Assembly: GCF_029167235.1 (NCBI RefSeq)
Contig: NZ_JARFTR010000304.1
Location: 1-39,984, forward strand
Length of the DNA stretch: 39,984 nucleotides
Direction: 5' to 3'
Origin: Kamptonema sp. UHCC 0994
GTDB taxonomy: Bacteria > Cyanobacteriota > Cyanobacteriia > Cyanobacteriales > Microcoleaceae
Positions 9,501 through 17,050 of this stretch are shown here, piece by piece (positions within the stretch are counted from its first letter, which is position 1; every line of letters starts with the position of its first letter). A program made the position numbers and the translations under genes. A model generated the notes under the pieces. It made no database searches. It saw only the letters and a list, made by a program, of their open reading frames with translations, and was not told the DNA's origin.

Positions 9501-10070
9501 TTATAGGTGAAGTAGCCGCTCACCAGGAGCCGAGTAGGGCCTGGGGTTGGGGGCAAATATTAGACTAATATTGCCACCATTTGCCGAGATTGGGGCATCT
9601 CCAGCAGATAACCGCAAGACTTAGGCCGATAATCCGTAAGCTCGCAACTATTGATGTTGCCATTGGCAAGACCTGCTAAGCTCAGGCGTTTTTCCTGGGA
9701 ATGTTTCAGCTCGGCGTTCGAGTACCCCAGAATCAAGCTAGTATGTCCGGGAGCGCGTCAGCGTGCCTGGTGTTCTGTTAATTAGAACCACAAGCCCTCT
9801 ATGGATTTAGGAGAAGGTGGCAGTAAGCCCAGAAGCACAAGAATACAGGAGGTTTTTGCACAGACGCGAACCGCGTTTAGATGGCAAGAACTCCTGAGAA
9901 TTTTCGTTTGTGCTTCTGTTGAATATTCATCACTGATAGGAAAACAGCCGAACCTTCGGTTTTCACTGCAACAATATGCAGTGATGGGAGGTGACAGTAG
10001 CTAAACAAAACCCTAAACCGCTTGATAGTCAGGAATGCGGTAGGGATGCCCCTAGGAAAACCCTAGACTC
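9501..10070 (+). ncRNA. Candidate large structured RNA, family unrecognised
   Basis: About 570 bp carries many nested or adjacent stems. They include GGTGA/TCACC (9506-9524), a near-perfect palindrome at 9552-9575, GAGAT/ATCTC (9586-9601), GCAAC/GTTGC (9644-9660), CTGGG/CCCAG (9695-9730) and GTGTTCT/AGAACCAC with one bulge (9770-9791). A long stem spans 9831-9917: 10 bp of AGAAGCACAA/TTGTGCTTCT, then CAGGAG/CTCCTG, TTGC/GCAA and ACGCG/CGCGT. ATCACTG/CAGTGAT (9929-9985) encloses CCGAA/TTCGG and competes with ACTGCA/TGCAGT. CCCTA-CCGC/GCGG-TAGGG (10011-10045) and CTAGG/CCTAG (10052-10066) close the block. It does not match tmRNA, RNase P, 6S or SRP RNA as I know them. A stand-alone HEARO/IscB-omega-type RNA or another mobile-element RNA is possible. 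Strand and ends are uncertain. Confidence 0.4.
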
Positions 10071-10435
10071 TTGATTGTCTAAGGCGGCAATAGTAATCAA
10101 AAAAATTTGGGATTTTGGGAATTAGCAATTGGCTTGAGGGAGCCTTTAATTGTGATTATTTTAAGAGTTGCCAGAATTGAGTTTTTAGGTAGTGATAAAT
10201 AGTAGTTGTTAAGCCTTGAATAGTTTAACTCAATCATCAAAACCGCAACTGGTTGCGAAGAAATCTGCAATCTCTTAAAAGTCGAAACTTAAAACTTCCC
10301 TTTAACCTAAGCAAATCCGAAATCATTCTACCGAAAATGGAGCTGCGCCAATATGGTGCTGCTTAGCATTAACAACTTTTCTATTTCTTTCTTTTGAACC
10401 AACTGCTGACAATTTCGGCTCGCTAACTTTTTTCT

Positions 10436-10485
10436 GTAACGCCGCCTTCTAGGCGGTTAGAATACCGCCTAGAAGGCGGCGTTAC
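10436..10485. repeat. 50-bp palindromic repeat, complete copy
   Basis: A perfect 21-bp stem, starting GTAACGCCGCC and ending GGCGGCGTTAC, with an 8-base loop TTAGAATA. The stem centre reads TTCTAGG opposite CCTAGAA, which differs from other copies on both arms. It is followed by TAATGCGTAAGTCCT, a tail also seen after other copies. It lies upstream of the pentapeptide gene. Confidence 0.85.
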
Positions 10486-10565
10486 GTAACTAATGCGTAA
10501 GTCCTACAGAAATTTGCGGACAGCCGAGAATATCCACACATTCAGGAAAACTACTCAACTTTTTT

Positions 10566-11621
10566 ATGAATTCCACTGAGCTTTTAAGCACCAATGAATT
10601 GTTAGAACGACATAGACAAGGGGAAAGAGATTTTAGAGGGGCTAACCTGATTGCCGCTAATCTAGGTGAAGCCAATCTGAATCGGACAAATCTGAGTAAC
10701 GCAAATTTGAGAGGGGCTAACTTAACAAGAACCAAACTAATCGGAGCAAATTTAAATGGAGCAGACTTAAGCGGAGCTAATTTATCTAAGGCTAAACTGA
10801 TTGAAATCAATCTCGGCGGAGCTAGTTTAACTAGAACTATCTTATTAGGAGCAGACCTAAGTGGAGCCAACCTCAGCGGAGCTATTTTTTCTCAGACTGA
10901 TTTAAGTAAAGCGGTTTTGATTGGAGCGAGTCTGGTTGGAGCTTGTTTGCTAAATGGGTCAAAGTTAGTGGAAGCTAACTTGAGTGGGGCAACTCTGAGC
11001 CGAGCGACTGCCAATGGAGTTGATTTAAGTAGAGCAAATTTGATTAGAGCGATTTTGAGCGAAGTAGACTTGAGCGGGGCAAATTTGAGTGGGGCAACTC
11101 TAATTCGAGCTTACGCCAATCGTGGGAATCTTAGCGGCGCTAATTTGCACTCCTCAAACTTGAGCGAGGCAAGTTTTCGGGAGGCAAATTTGTGTGTTGC
11201 TAACTTAAGTGGAGCTGATTTGCAAGGAACTGACTTGAGCGGAGCTAATCTGAACGGTGCTAATTTAAGTGGTGCTGACTTGCAAGGCGCTAATTTAAGG
11301 GGAGCTAATCTGAATGGGGCAATTCTACACAAAGCTGATTTAAGGGCGGCTGAGTTGAATAAGGCCAATTTGCGGGGTGCTAACTTGAGTGGGGCTAATT
11401 TGTCAGGTGCTAGCTTGCTGGAAGCTGATTTGCGAGGAGCTAATCTGTGTGATGCCAATCTGTCGGGTACCGGTTTGTTGTTGACATTGCTGGCGGGAGC
11501 AGACTTGACTGGGGCCAATTTATCTGAAGCCAATTTAATCGGGGCTACCTTGAATGTTGGCAATTTGAATGAGGCTTGTTTGGGCGGCGCGATTCTACCC
11601 AATGGGGCGACTCACGGTTAA
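10566..11621 (+). CDS. Pentapeptide-repeat protein
   Basis: A 351-residue protein. After a short N-terminal helix (about 1-25, with NELLERHRQGERDFRGANL) it consists of A(N/D)LXX pentapeptides to near the C-terminus, more than 60 units. Such proteins fold into a right-handed quadrilateral beta-helix. The run is interrupted near residue 303 by LLLTLLAGADL and near 200 by longer hydrophobic or charged variants. No signal peptide or membrane anchor is seen, so it is probably cytoplasmic. Function is not predictable from the repeat; some family members mimic DNA or act in complexes. The repeat coding gives long spurious frames on the opposite strand. The ATG at 10566 has no strong ribosome-binding sequence. 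Confidence 0.9.
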   Translation: MNSTELLSTNELLERHRQGERDFRGANLIAANLGEANLNRTNLSNANLRGANLTRTKLIGANLNGADLSGANLSKAKLIEINLGGASLTRTILLGADLSGANLSGAIFSQTDLSKAVLIGASLVGACLLNGSKLVEANLSGATLSRATANGVDLSRANLIRAILSEVDLSGANLSGATLIRAYANRGNLSGANLHSSNLSEASFREANLCVANLSGADLQGTDLSGANLNGANLSGADLQGANLRGANLNGAILHKADLRAAELNKANLRGANLSGANLSGASLLEADLRGANLCDANLSGTGLLLTLLAGADLTGANLSEANLIGATLNVGNLNEACLGGAILPNGATHG

Positions 11622-11682
11622 GAGGAGATGGGAGGATAGGGGAGATGGGGGAGATAGGGAGGTAAATCCCCCATTCTCCCCA

Positions 11683-11757
11683 ATTAGCCATTAGCCATTA
11701 GCCATTAGCCATTAGCCATTAGCCATTAGCCATTAGCCATTAGCCATTAGCCATTAC
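11683..11757. repeat. Heptanucleotide tandem array (ATTAGCC)
   Basis: About ten head-to-tail copies of the 7-base unit ATTAGCC lie between the pentapeptide gene and speD. It is an STRR-type repeat of the kind known from filamentous cyanobacteria. Related heptamers occur at 15287, 22565, 26711 and 36036. Confidence 0.95.
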
Positions 11758-11774
11758 CAATTACCCAAAAAGTA

Positions 11775-11803
11775 TTGACAATCTTTTGAGGCGGTGATAC
11801 TAT
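11775..11803 (+). promoter_or_regulatory. Sigma-70-type promoter of speD
   Basis: A consensus -35 box TTGACA (11775-11780) is followed after 17 bp by TACTAT (11798-11803), one mismatch from TATAAT. It sits 43 bp before the speD start, with GGAGGTG at about 11829-11835 as the ribosome-binding site. It is the clearest promoter in the window. Confidence 0.75.
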
Positions 11804-11846
11804 TAAAAGGTTTGAGACTTTATAGGGTGGAGGTGAAACCCGCAGA

Positions 11847-12269
11847 ATGAAACAATTGGGAACCCATCTGGTCGTTGACGCTTGGCAGTCTCCTGGAGAC
11901 CTTCTCAACGATCCTGAACGTATCCGCCGCGCTTTACTTGATGCGATCGTAGCAGGTGAAGCAACGCTAATCGATATGTGCGTACACCAGTTTAGCCCTC
12001 ACGGAGTAACTGCTACGGTTACTTTAGCAGAGTCGCACATTGCCATCCATACTTGGCCTGAGTACGGTTATTTTGCCGCAGATTTATTCTTCTGTGGACG
12101 TGGCAACCCTCAAAGGGCAATGAAGGTTTTACAAACGGCTCTGCAAGCTAAAGAGGTAAGGCTCAGCGAGTTTAAGCGCGGTTTTGATCCAGGGGTGGGC
12201 ATCCTAGATTCTGCTTCTTCAGAGCAGTATGCGCCTTGTCTCGTAGAGACAAGTGCCGCCAGAGGATGA
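11847..12269 (+). CDS. speD: S-adenosylmethionine decarboxylase proenzyme
   Basis: A 140-residue class 1B AdoMet decarboxylase. It makes decarboxylated AdoMet, the aminopropyl donor for spermidine synthesis. The motif LAESHIAIHTWPE holds Glu62-Ser63, where self-cleavage would produce the pyruvoyl group on Ser63. His68 and Cys83 (in DLFFCGRG) match the processing and catalytic residues of the Thermotoga-type enzyme. The core is complete to about residue 125; the last 15 residues are a variable tail. The gene is monocistronic, with its own near-consensus promoter and a strong terminator. No spermidine synthase is nearby. Confidence 0.95.
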   Translation: MKQLGTHLVVDAWQSPGDLLNDPERIRRALLDAIVAGEATLIDMCVHQFSPHGVTATVTLAESHIAIHTWPEYGYFAADLFFCGRGNPQRAMKVLQTALQAKEVRLSEFKRGFDPGVGILDSASSEQYAPCLVETSAARG

Positions 12270-12318
12270 AGAGCCAGGTAGCGTAATTCTAACAATTTTA
12301 TGCTAAGTTTCGTTTGAA

Positions 12319-12353
12319 AATCCCACAGCTAGAGCTGTGGGATTCTTGTTTTT
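12319..12353 (+). terminator. Rho-independent terminator after speD
   Basis: AATCCCACAGCT (12319-12330) and AGCTGTGGGATT (12333-12344) form a 12-bp perfect stem followed by CTTGTTTTT. It lies 50 bp past the speD stop. The A-rich bases on the other side may let it also serve the convergent gene ending at 12376. Confidence 0.85.
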
Positions 12354-12375
12354 AGCGATGTTTTCTTCCTTTGGT

Positions 12376-12960
12376 CTATCGCTTCATTAACAGCGGACGC
12401 ACAACCCAATAGCCTGCACCGAAAGCAGCTACGACGATAAGAAAAATGGCGGCGGCTAACCATAAGCCACTGATTTCGGAGCCTTTTTTGGGCTGAGTGC
12501 GAAGGCGATAGGGGCGTTCGGGCTGTTCTGTATATAATTTTTCGCTCAGGTGTGGTGCTGTTGGTTCAGATTCGGGAAAGGGGAAAGGAAGTTCTAGGGA
12601 AGAGGGAGCGGGGATTGGCTCTGGAATTGAATTGCTAATGTGTAGGGGTGCAGGGTTAGGGCGTGGAGGTTCTGGGTTGAAATTTACTCGGACAGGAGGC
12701 ATCTGAGGCATCCCTATCTGGCTGACTGCTTGGGCGGAGTTGACGGCTTGTTGTAGCTGAAGAGCTGCATGAACTACTGTTTCTACTTCTCGCCGCAGTT
12801 GTTGATTTTGCTGTACTAATTGCTGGTTATGGGTTTTGAGGGATTCCAGCATTGCTTGAGCTGCTTGCAATTCGGCGGCGACTTCGCGGTAGAGGGAAAT
12901 GGGAACTGAGGGAGAGTAAGTATTAGGGGCAGCAGGGCCAGATAGGGTAATATTTTGCAT
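12376..12960 (-). CDS. Coiled-coil, tail-anchored membrane protein, unrecognised
   Basis: A 194-residue protein of unknown function. Residues about 25-80 form a Gln/Leu-rich coiled coil (VAAELQAAQAMLESLKTHNQQ and onward). About 85-150 is a Pro/Glu-rich disordered linker. A single transmembrane helix (about 163-187, LWLAAAIFLIVVAAFGAGYWVV) ends just before a short basic tail, RPLLMKR. This arrangement resembles a tail-anchored or cell-surface tether, with the coiled coil on the cytoplasmic side if it has no signal peptide. Similar proteins occur in cyanobacteria, but I know no assigned role. It is divergent from queF, with the two starts about 120 bp apart. Confidence 0.6.
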   Translation of the reverse strand: MQNITLSGPAAPNTYSPSVPISLYREVAAELQAAQAMLESLKTHNQQLVQQNQQLRREVETVVHAALQLQQAVNSAQAVSQIGMPQMPPVRVNFNPEPPRPNPAPLHISNSIPEPIPAPSSLELPFPFPESEPTAPHLSEKLYTEQPERPYRLRTQPKKGSEISGLWLAAAIFLIVVAAFGAGYWVVRPLLMKR

Positions 12961-13080
12961 AGGTAGATGGGTATTGAGGGGGAATGTTTTTAGTTTAGCC
13001 TTTGAATGCTGTCAATTAGAAGAATTTGCGGTAAAGTAGTCAAGTTATTTGGTAAAGATATTTTTAGAAATTGGCAGTCA

Positions 13081-13533
13081 ATGACGATGAACATTTCCCC
13101 AATACAGCAGAATTTGTCAACGGAGTCAAGCACCCAGGAAATGAAATATGGCGAGCGCGAGATTTTGGAGGGGGAGTTAATTACGTTCCCTAATCCGCGA
13201 GTGGGGCGGCGCTACGATATTAATATTACTTTGCCGGAGTTTACTTGTAAGTGTCCGTTTTCTGGCTATCCAGATTTTGCCACGATTTATGTGAGCTATG
13301 TGCCGGATGAGCGGGTGGTGGAGTTGAAGGCGCTAAAGCTTTATATTAACAGTTATCGCGATCGCTACATTTCCCACGAGGAGTCTGTGAATCAAATTTT
13401 AGATGATTTTGTGGCGGCCTGTGAACCTTTGGAGGTGACGGTTAAGGGCGATTTTTTGCCACGCGGGAATGTGCATACTGTAATTGAGGTGCGGCATCAT
13501 AAGATGCTAGAGTCGATTACGCAAACGATCTAA
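13081..13533 (+). CDS. queF: NADPH-dependent 7-cyano-7-deazaguanine reductase
   Basis: A 150-residue unimodular QueF. It reduces preQ0 to preQ1 in the synthesis of the tRNA nucleoside queuosine. The conserved core begins MKYGERE and includes FPNPRVGRRYDINI, PEFTCKCPFSGYPDFATI with the active-site Cys (Cys58 by this start) and Asp65, ELKALKLYINSYRDR and ISHEESVNQI. It ends in GDFLPRGNVHTVIEV. An in-frame start at 13006 would add 25 residues that family members lack, so the ATG at 13081 (or 13087) is preferred. No strong ribosome-binding sequence was found. Its last 27 bp overlap, tail to tail, the end of an antitoxin gene on the other strand. Confidence 0.93.
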   Translation: MTMNISPIQQNLSTESSTQEMKYGEREILEGELITFPNPRVGRRYDINITLPEFTCKCPFSGYPDFATIYVSYVPDERVVELKALKLYINSYRDRYISHEESVNQILDDFVAACEPLEVTVKGDFLPRGNVHTVIEVRHHKMLESITQTI

Positions 13534-13776
13534 TGTTTTTGGTTTATTAGTACGTGCTTTTGACCTCTGTAAAGCATCTAGAAGACGTACTGCATTTTCT
13601 TGAGATTGGAACAAATAAACTGTTTCCATAATACTGTTAAGTTCCGCTGTAGGAATTACGGATACACTCTCGCACCCTTCACGAGTAATAGCGATAGGTT
13701 CCCGACTGGAAATTACCTCATCATAAACTTTGTCGAAATTATTGCAAGCTTCTGTATAGGTTTTATGGTTCTGCAT
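13507..13776 (-). CDS. Orphan Phd/YefM-family antitoxin
   Basis: An 89-residue protein with the Phd/YefM pattern. The N-terminal DNA-binding part has YTEACNNFDKVYDEV, followed by REPIAITREGCESVSVIP. The YefM-like middle has L-SIMETVYLFQSQENAVRLLDAL, and the basic tail is the toxin-binding end. Such antitoxins repress their own operon and neutralise a RelE/YoeB-type toxin encoded directly downstream. Here no toxin follows, because the gene runs straight into the 3' end of queF on the other strand, and none lies upstream. It is therefore an orphan, either acting in trans or a relic. Its start is set by alignment to the family; an ATG at 13791 would add five residues. Confidence 0.82.
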   Translation of the reverse strand: MQNHKTYTEACNNFDKVYDEVISSREPIAITREGCESVSVIPTAELNSIMETVYLFQSQENAVRLLDALQRSKARTNKPKTLDRLRNRL

Positions 13777-13840
13777 TGTTAACACTCTCATAGCTCTATG
13801 ATTAATTATGCCATCTGACGAGATTAGACGGCTAGTGCTG

Positions 13841-13870
13841 CACCCGCCTAAGTTGAAAATAAGGCGGGTG
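13841..13870 (-). terminator. Hairpin after ccs1
   Basis: CACCCGCCT (13841-13849) and AGGCGGGTG (13862-13870) form a perfect 9-bp GC-rich stem. It starts 13 bp past the ccs1 stop and lies before the antitoxin gene. There is no T-run after it, so it may be an intrinsic or 3'-stabilising structure. It would separate ccs1 from the antitoxin. Confidence 0.5.
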
Positions 13871-13882
13871 TAGTAGTTACAA

Positions 13883-15286
13883 TTAGTTTTGACTGGCGAG
13901 AGTTGTAGGCGCAATCGCACCATCTTTGTCTCCTTCTCCCAGTTTATCTAAAATCTCCACAATCTCTCTTTCAAAAGTAACTTGAGCGCGATTTGTACGC
14001 CCTCCAATATAAACACGATTGCCCTTTTGTAATGCCCAAATCTGGGAGTGAGATACATAACTCATCATCACGCTTAACATTAGTAAACCAAAGCCAGTAT
14101 AAACCAAAGGAATCCCCGGATCGGCTTTAATTTGCAACCCTGTACTACCAATAACTTCGTCAATAGTTAACATCACTCCGTTAACTTCTGTGGCGGTTCC
14201 CGCACGTACAGTAGTTAATAATTTGCCATCAGAACCATAAATTAGCAGAGTTCCTTGTAAGTCTTTTGCTAACATTGAAACTCCTTCACTCAAATCAGGT
14301 TTTGTAGGAATCCAAGTTCCCCAAATTCGCCCTTTTCCCTGAGTATCTAACTGAGCCATTGGTAGTTGTAAAACGGGGCTTTTATTGATGCGTACTCGCA
14401 CTCCAGCAATTCCCCAATCTGCTTGATAAATAGTGACTCCGCGATATCTCAGCGGTTTATTAACATAAATTGTTTGTTTGTCAACTTCTTTGCCTTCTTC
14501 ATCCAAAACTGAGAGGTCAGAATAAAATTGATCGATATTCCCATCTGGTGTATAATCTATCCAGAAGCGATTCACCCGCAAGCCCCAATCTTTAGGTATT
14601 TGAGGTTCGGCCCAAGGCCCTGCATCGGTAATATTTTTAATCTGAAATATCTGACCGCTGGGTACTAATTCTTGACCGATAAATCCTGTCATCGTTCCCC
14701 AAATTGCACCAGCTAAAATAATTAACATACTGGCGTGAACGATAATCGGCCCAATCTTTCCAACTATGCCCTTCCTAGCATAAAGTGTATCGCCTTCTCG
14801 AAATACGCGATAGCTACGTTTTTGCAATAGTTCTTCTAGGGAATTTAAGGAAGATGTTTCTAATTCTGCGCTCAAAGCTAGCTTTTCAAACTGTCGAGGT
14901 TCTTCGTAAAATTTCCAGCGACGGGCGGCTTTTAAGGCGGGAAATTGTCGAGTAAATGTACAGGCGGTTAAGCTGGTTCCAAATAAAATTAGGATTGACA
15001 AAAACCACCAAGTACGGTAAACATGATCTAAGCCGATAATCAGCAAAACTTTCCAGGTTAGGAAACCAAATAAGGCAGGATGTTCTGGATAGTTGGCTTG
15101 GTAAAATTGAACTGATTGACCTTGTTCAACGATGGTACCGGTGATGCTGAAAATTGCGATCGCTAGTAGTAAGATAATTGCCAATCGTAAATCGGCTAGC
15201 ACTGGCAATAATTCTCGACGGAAAAATAGCTGAGGAGTGTTTGCCCAGTTTGAAAGTTTAGATAGAAATATATCTTTTGATGTCAT
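13883..15286 (-). CDS. ccs1: System II cytochrome c biogenesis protein Ccs1/ResB
   Basis: A 467-residue membrane protein of the ResB/Ccs1 family. With CcsA it forms the haem-delivery and ligation complex for c-type cytochromes on the lumenal side of thylakoids. Predicted membrane segments lie near residues 32-55 ([21 protein letters not shown]), 75-110 (with [19 protein letters not shown]) and 180-200 ([16 protein letters not shown]). A fourth lies near 395-415 ([14 protein letters not shown]). The large loop between the third and fourth is the family's soluble domain. It follows ccdA, which provides reducing power for the same pathway; ccsA is not in the window. A heptamer array abuts the ATG, leaving no Shine-Dalgarno sequence. 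Confidence 0.93.
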   Translation of the reverse strand: MTSKDIFLSKLSNWANTPQLFFRRELLPVLADLRLAIILLLAIAIFSITGTIVEQGQSVQFYQANYPEHPALFGFLTWKVLLIIGLDHVYRTWWFLSILILFGTSLTACTFTRQFPALKAARRWKFYEEPRQFEKLALSAELETSSLNSLEELLQKRSYRVFREGDTLYARKGIVGKIGPIIVHASMLIILAGAIWGTMTGFIGQELVPSGQIFQIKNITDAGPWAEPQIPKDWGLRVNRFWIDYTPDGNIDQFYSDLSVLDEEGKEVDKQTIYVNKPLRYRGVTIYQADWGIAGVRVRINKSPVLQLPMAQLDTQGKGRIWGTWIPTKPDLSEGVSMLAKDLQGTLLIYGSDGKLLTTVRAGTATEVNGVMLTIDEVIGSTGLQIKADPGIPLVYTGFGLLMLSVMMSYVSHSQIWALQKGNRVYIGGRTNRAQVTFEREIVEILDKLGEGDKDGAIAPTTLASQN

Positions 15287-15369
15287 GGTAATTGGTAATT
15301 GGTAATTGGTAATTGGTAATGGCTAATTGGTAATGGCTAATGGCTAATGGCTAATGGCTAATTACCAAT
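15287..15369. repeat. Heptanucleotide tandem array (GGTAATT / GGCTAAT)
   Basis: About eleven 7-base units. They start as GGTAATT, then alternate with and change to GGCTAAT while keeping the same 7-base phase. On the minus strand the array ends directly at the ccs1 ATG (15284-15286), so it forms the 3' end of the ccs1 leader. Confidence 0.95.
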
Positions 15370-15390
15370 CCTGCCCATCTCTTTCTCTTT

Positions 15391-15422
15391 CCCTAGTCCC
15401 TAGCCCCTAGCCCCTAGTCCCT
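15391..15422. repeat. Heptamer array CCCTAGT/CCCTAGC
   Basis: About four copies of a CCCTAGY-type heptamer lie in the ccdA-ccs1 gap. The same unit recurs at about 22727-22748. Confidence 0.8.
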
Positions 15423-15456
15423 TCTTTGGTAATTGGTAATTCGATTGAAGAGTAAA

Positions 15457-16194
15457 TTAAGTAATAGGTGCTAACCGTAATAGTAGAGAGAAAACGCCAA
15501 AGCCGACTAATAATACTCCGCTAACTGGGGTAATCCAGCTAGACCATCGGCGTAATTCTAGCAGCTTTTTAATACTAGCAGTAAAAGTGCCTGCTAATAT
15601 CAGCGGTGCAACATAGCCAGCGGTGTAGGATAGCAATAAAACTCCACCTAAAATTGTATCTCCTGTGGTAGAAATCCACGCTAGTAATGTAGCTAAAACT
15701 GGCGTACTACAGGGAGAAGCTACCAAACCGAAGGTTAAGCCTAATAAATACGAGCGTACACCTGCTGGCAAGTCTTTAGCAATCCAACCCGCAGCATCAA
15801 ATGATGGCAATTGTAAAGGCAAAGCTTCCAGTAAATTCAGTCCCATTAAGATGGCAAGGATGCTGACAATAATCGGCAAGCCGATCCCGATTTGACCGTA
15901 GACTTTTCCGGCAAATGATGCTATAATACCTAAGCCTGCAAGGGTGGTTGCTAATCCCAAGGAAAACCAAGTAGACTGGGCAGCAGCTTGAATGCGGCTT
16001 TTAGCTTCATATCCGCCGATGTAGCCAATGGTAATTGGCAACATGGAAAGCGTACAGGGAGTTAAGCTGGTAAGCAATCCTGCAAGAAATATGACTCCGA
16101 TGCTGACGCTGCTAATATGTGTCAGTTGAGTTTTAACTAAAGCGTTAGCAAATTGTGCTATTTCGTAAAGTTGGGTTTGCAGGGTTTCAATCAT
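15457..16194 (-). CDS. ccdA: Cytochrome c biogenesis thiol-disulfide transporter CcdA
   Basis: A 245-residue integral membrane protein with six predicted helices, the usual size for CcdA. It moves reducing equivalents across the membrane to keep apocytochrome c cysteines reduced. The two redox cysteines are visible in paired motifs: SLTPCTLSMLPI in the first helix and VASPCSTPVLATL in the fourth. The repeat halves GLATTLAGLGIIASF and LLLSYTAGYVAPL are also typical. It lies upstream of ccs1 on the same strand, 170 bp away. The gap is filled with heptamer repeats, so an operon is likely but unproven. Confidence 0.94.
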   Translation of the reverse strand: MIETLQTQLYEIAQFANALVKTQLTHISSVSIGVIFLAGLLTSLTPCTLSMLPITIGYIGGYEAKSRIQAAAQSTWFSLGLATTLAGLGIIASFAGKVYGQIGIGLPIIVSILAILMGLNLLEALPLQLPSFDAAGWIAKDLPAGVRSYLLGLTFGLVASPCSTPVLATLLAWISTTGDTILGGVLLLSYTAGYVAPLILAGTFTASIKKLLELRRWSSWITPVSGVLLVGFGVFSLLLRLAPIT

Positions 16195-16599
16195 CGGACT
16201 TGGTGCTGTTCTGAATCTGTATAAAATTGTAACGGATACTAAGTCATTTGATTTTAGATTTTCAATTTAGAATTTCTGCCGATCGTTGATTCCAATATCC
16301 AATATGTAAAATCCCCTATCTTCTTACGTAATGCCGCTTTCTACGGAGTAAAGATACTTCTGGGACGGAGCGTTACAAACAATTACGCATAAGTCCTATA
16401 AATAGAGTATAAGTGATGTCGATCACTGATGCTGTTAACCCACATCACACTGAGTAGTCGATCGCAATCGCTGAACAATCGCATGATTGTCACAATCTGT
16501 CAAGACTCCCATCACACAGCACTTTCGAGAAATAAATTACATTAAAAAGTGTTAATATATTATCTAACCTCCAATTAGCCACGCTTGAGGAATTCTGCG
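16195..16599. other. 405-bp divergent intergenic region
   Basis: Upstream region between ccdA and a small conserved gene. It holds a decayed copy of the 50-bp palindrome (16328-16376), followed by the tail ACGCATAAGTCCT. It also has a small inverted repeat AGTGAT/ATCACT (16412-16427) and an AT-rich stretch before 16600. No further gene is seen. Confidence 0.5.
16328..16376. repeat. Degenerate copy of the palindromic repeat
   Basis: The ends GTAATGCCGC and GAGCGTTAC and the loop AGTAAAGATA keep the layout of the 50-bp family, but the stem carries several mismatches. The downstream tail ACGCATAAGTCC matches that of the intact copies. This looks like an old, decaying copy. Confidence 0.6.
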
Positions 16600-16995
16600 A
16601 TGTTGTATCAACCTATTTTCGGCGATCGCGCCCTGAGCGAATCCTTATACCGCACCTTAATCAATCGCTTCCACGACTCTTTGAGCCTTTCAGCACAAGC
16701 CCTATTAAATGAGTGTATTCTAGGTTTTGCCCCCAGTCCCGATGGAGTCAAAACCTTTTTTATTGTCGCCCCCTCCCTTGGGGTTGCAGAGGAACTAATC
16801 GAAGAAATCGACAGCCTTGTGAACCGAGTTGCTACACTCATGGCAGGAGTAGGACTATTAGCAATTTGCCTAAATCCATCTGAAAATCAGGGACAGCAAC
16901 CCAGCGATACAAAAGACATAGGGAAATTTCCCCCAGAGTATATGGCCTGTAAATTCTTTTCTATCCCTTTTGAATATGAAATGGCTGATGTTTAA
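16600..16995 (+). CDS. Conserved small cyanobacterial protein, unrecognised
   Basis: A 131-residue soluble protein with no domain I can name. It starts LYQPIFGDRALSESLYR, has an amphipathic helix (HDSLSLSAQALLNECILGF), a VKTFFIVAPS strand, and a helix with EELIEEIDSLVNRVATLMAGVG. It ends in an acidic tail. There is no signal peptide; the hydrophobic part at about 85-97 is too short to be a clear membrane segment. The ATG at 16600 is chosen over an in-frame TTG at 16585 because GAGG lies about 10 nt upstream of the ATG. It is monocistronic, convergent with the DUF2330 gene. Confidence 0.6.
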   Translation: MLYQPIFGDRALSESLYRTLINRFHDSLSLSAQALLNECILGFAPSPDGVKTFFIVAPSLGVAEELIEEIDSLVNRVATLMAGVGLLAICLNPSENQGQQPSDTKDIGKFPPEYMACKFFSIPFEYEMADV

Positions 16996-17050
16996 ATTTT
17001 AACGGCTAATCGCTAACTACTATGAATAATAAGTAATTAGCAATTAACTA

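Larger units (their letters stand above)
9077..10565. other. 1489-bp gene-free region
   Basis: No convincing protein gene is present on either strand. From the left it holds the AT-rich upstream region of the kinase gene and two HIP1 octamers (9241-9248, 9301-9308) bracketing a hairpin, TCCTGAA/TTCAGGA at 9252-9267. Next comes a hairpin-rich block at about 9501-10070, listed separately. An AT-rich stretch of about 350 bp shows nothing recognisable. The palindromic repeat at 10436-10485 is followed by the upstream region of the pentapeptide gene. Confidence 0.6.

Noticed and set aside
9711-9730. tRNA T-arm-like GTTCGAGT
   Set aside because: The flanking bases do not form the 5-bp T stem, and no acceptor, D or anticodon arms can be placed around it.
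9801-10004. 67-codon open frame on the plus strand in the gene-free block
   Set aside because: It lies across the long stem 9831-9917 and other hairpins, which explain the sequence better. The protein resembles nothing known and has no ribosome-binding site matched to its start.
10490-11602. Long open frames antisense to the pentapeptide gene
   Set aside because: They arise from the repeated codon pattern of A(N/D)LXX units read on the other strand, giving low-complexity Lys/Leu/Ala/Pro repeats.
11683-11757. Possible CRISPR array
   Set aside because: The repeat is a 7-base unit with no spacers, so it is a simple tandem array; the same holds for the other heptamer arrays.
13006-13080. Longer N-terminus of QueF
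   Set aside because: The 25 extra residues are basic and unlike any QueF I know. The family starts close to the MKYGERE motif.
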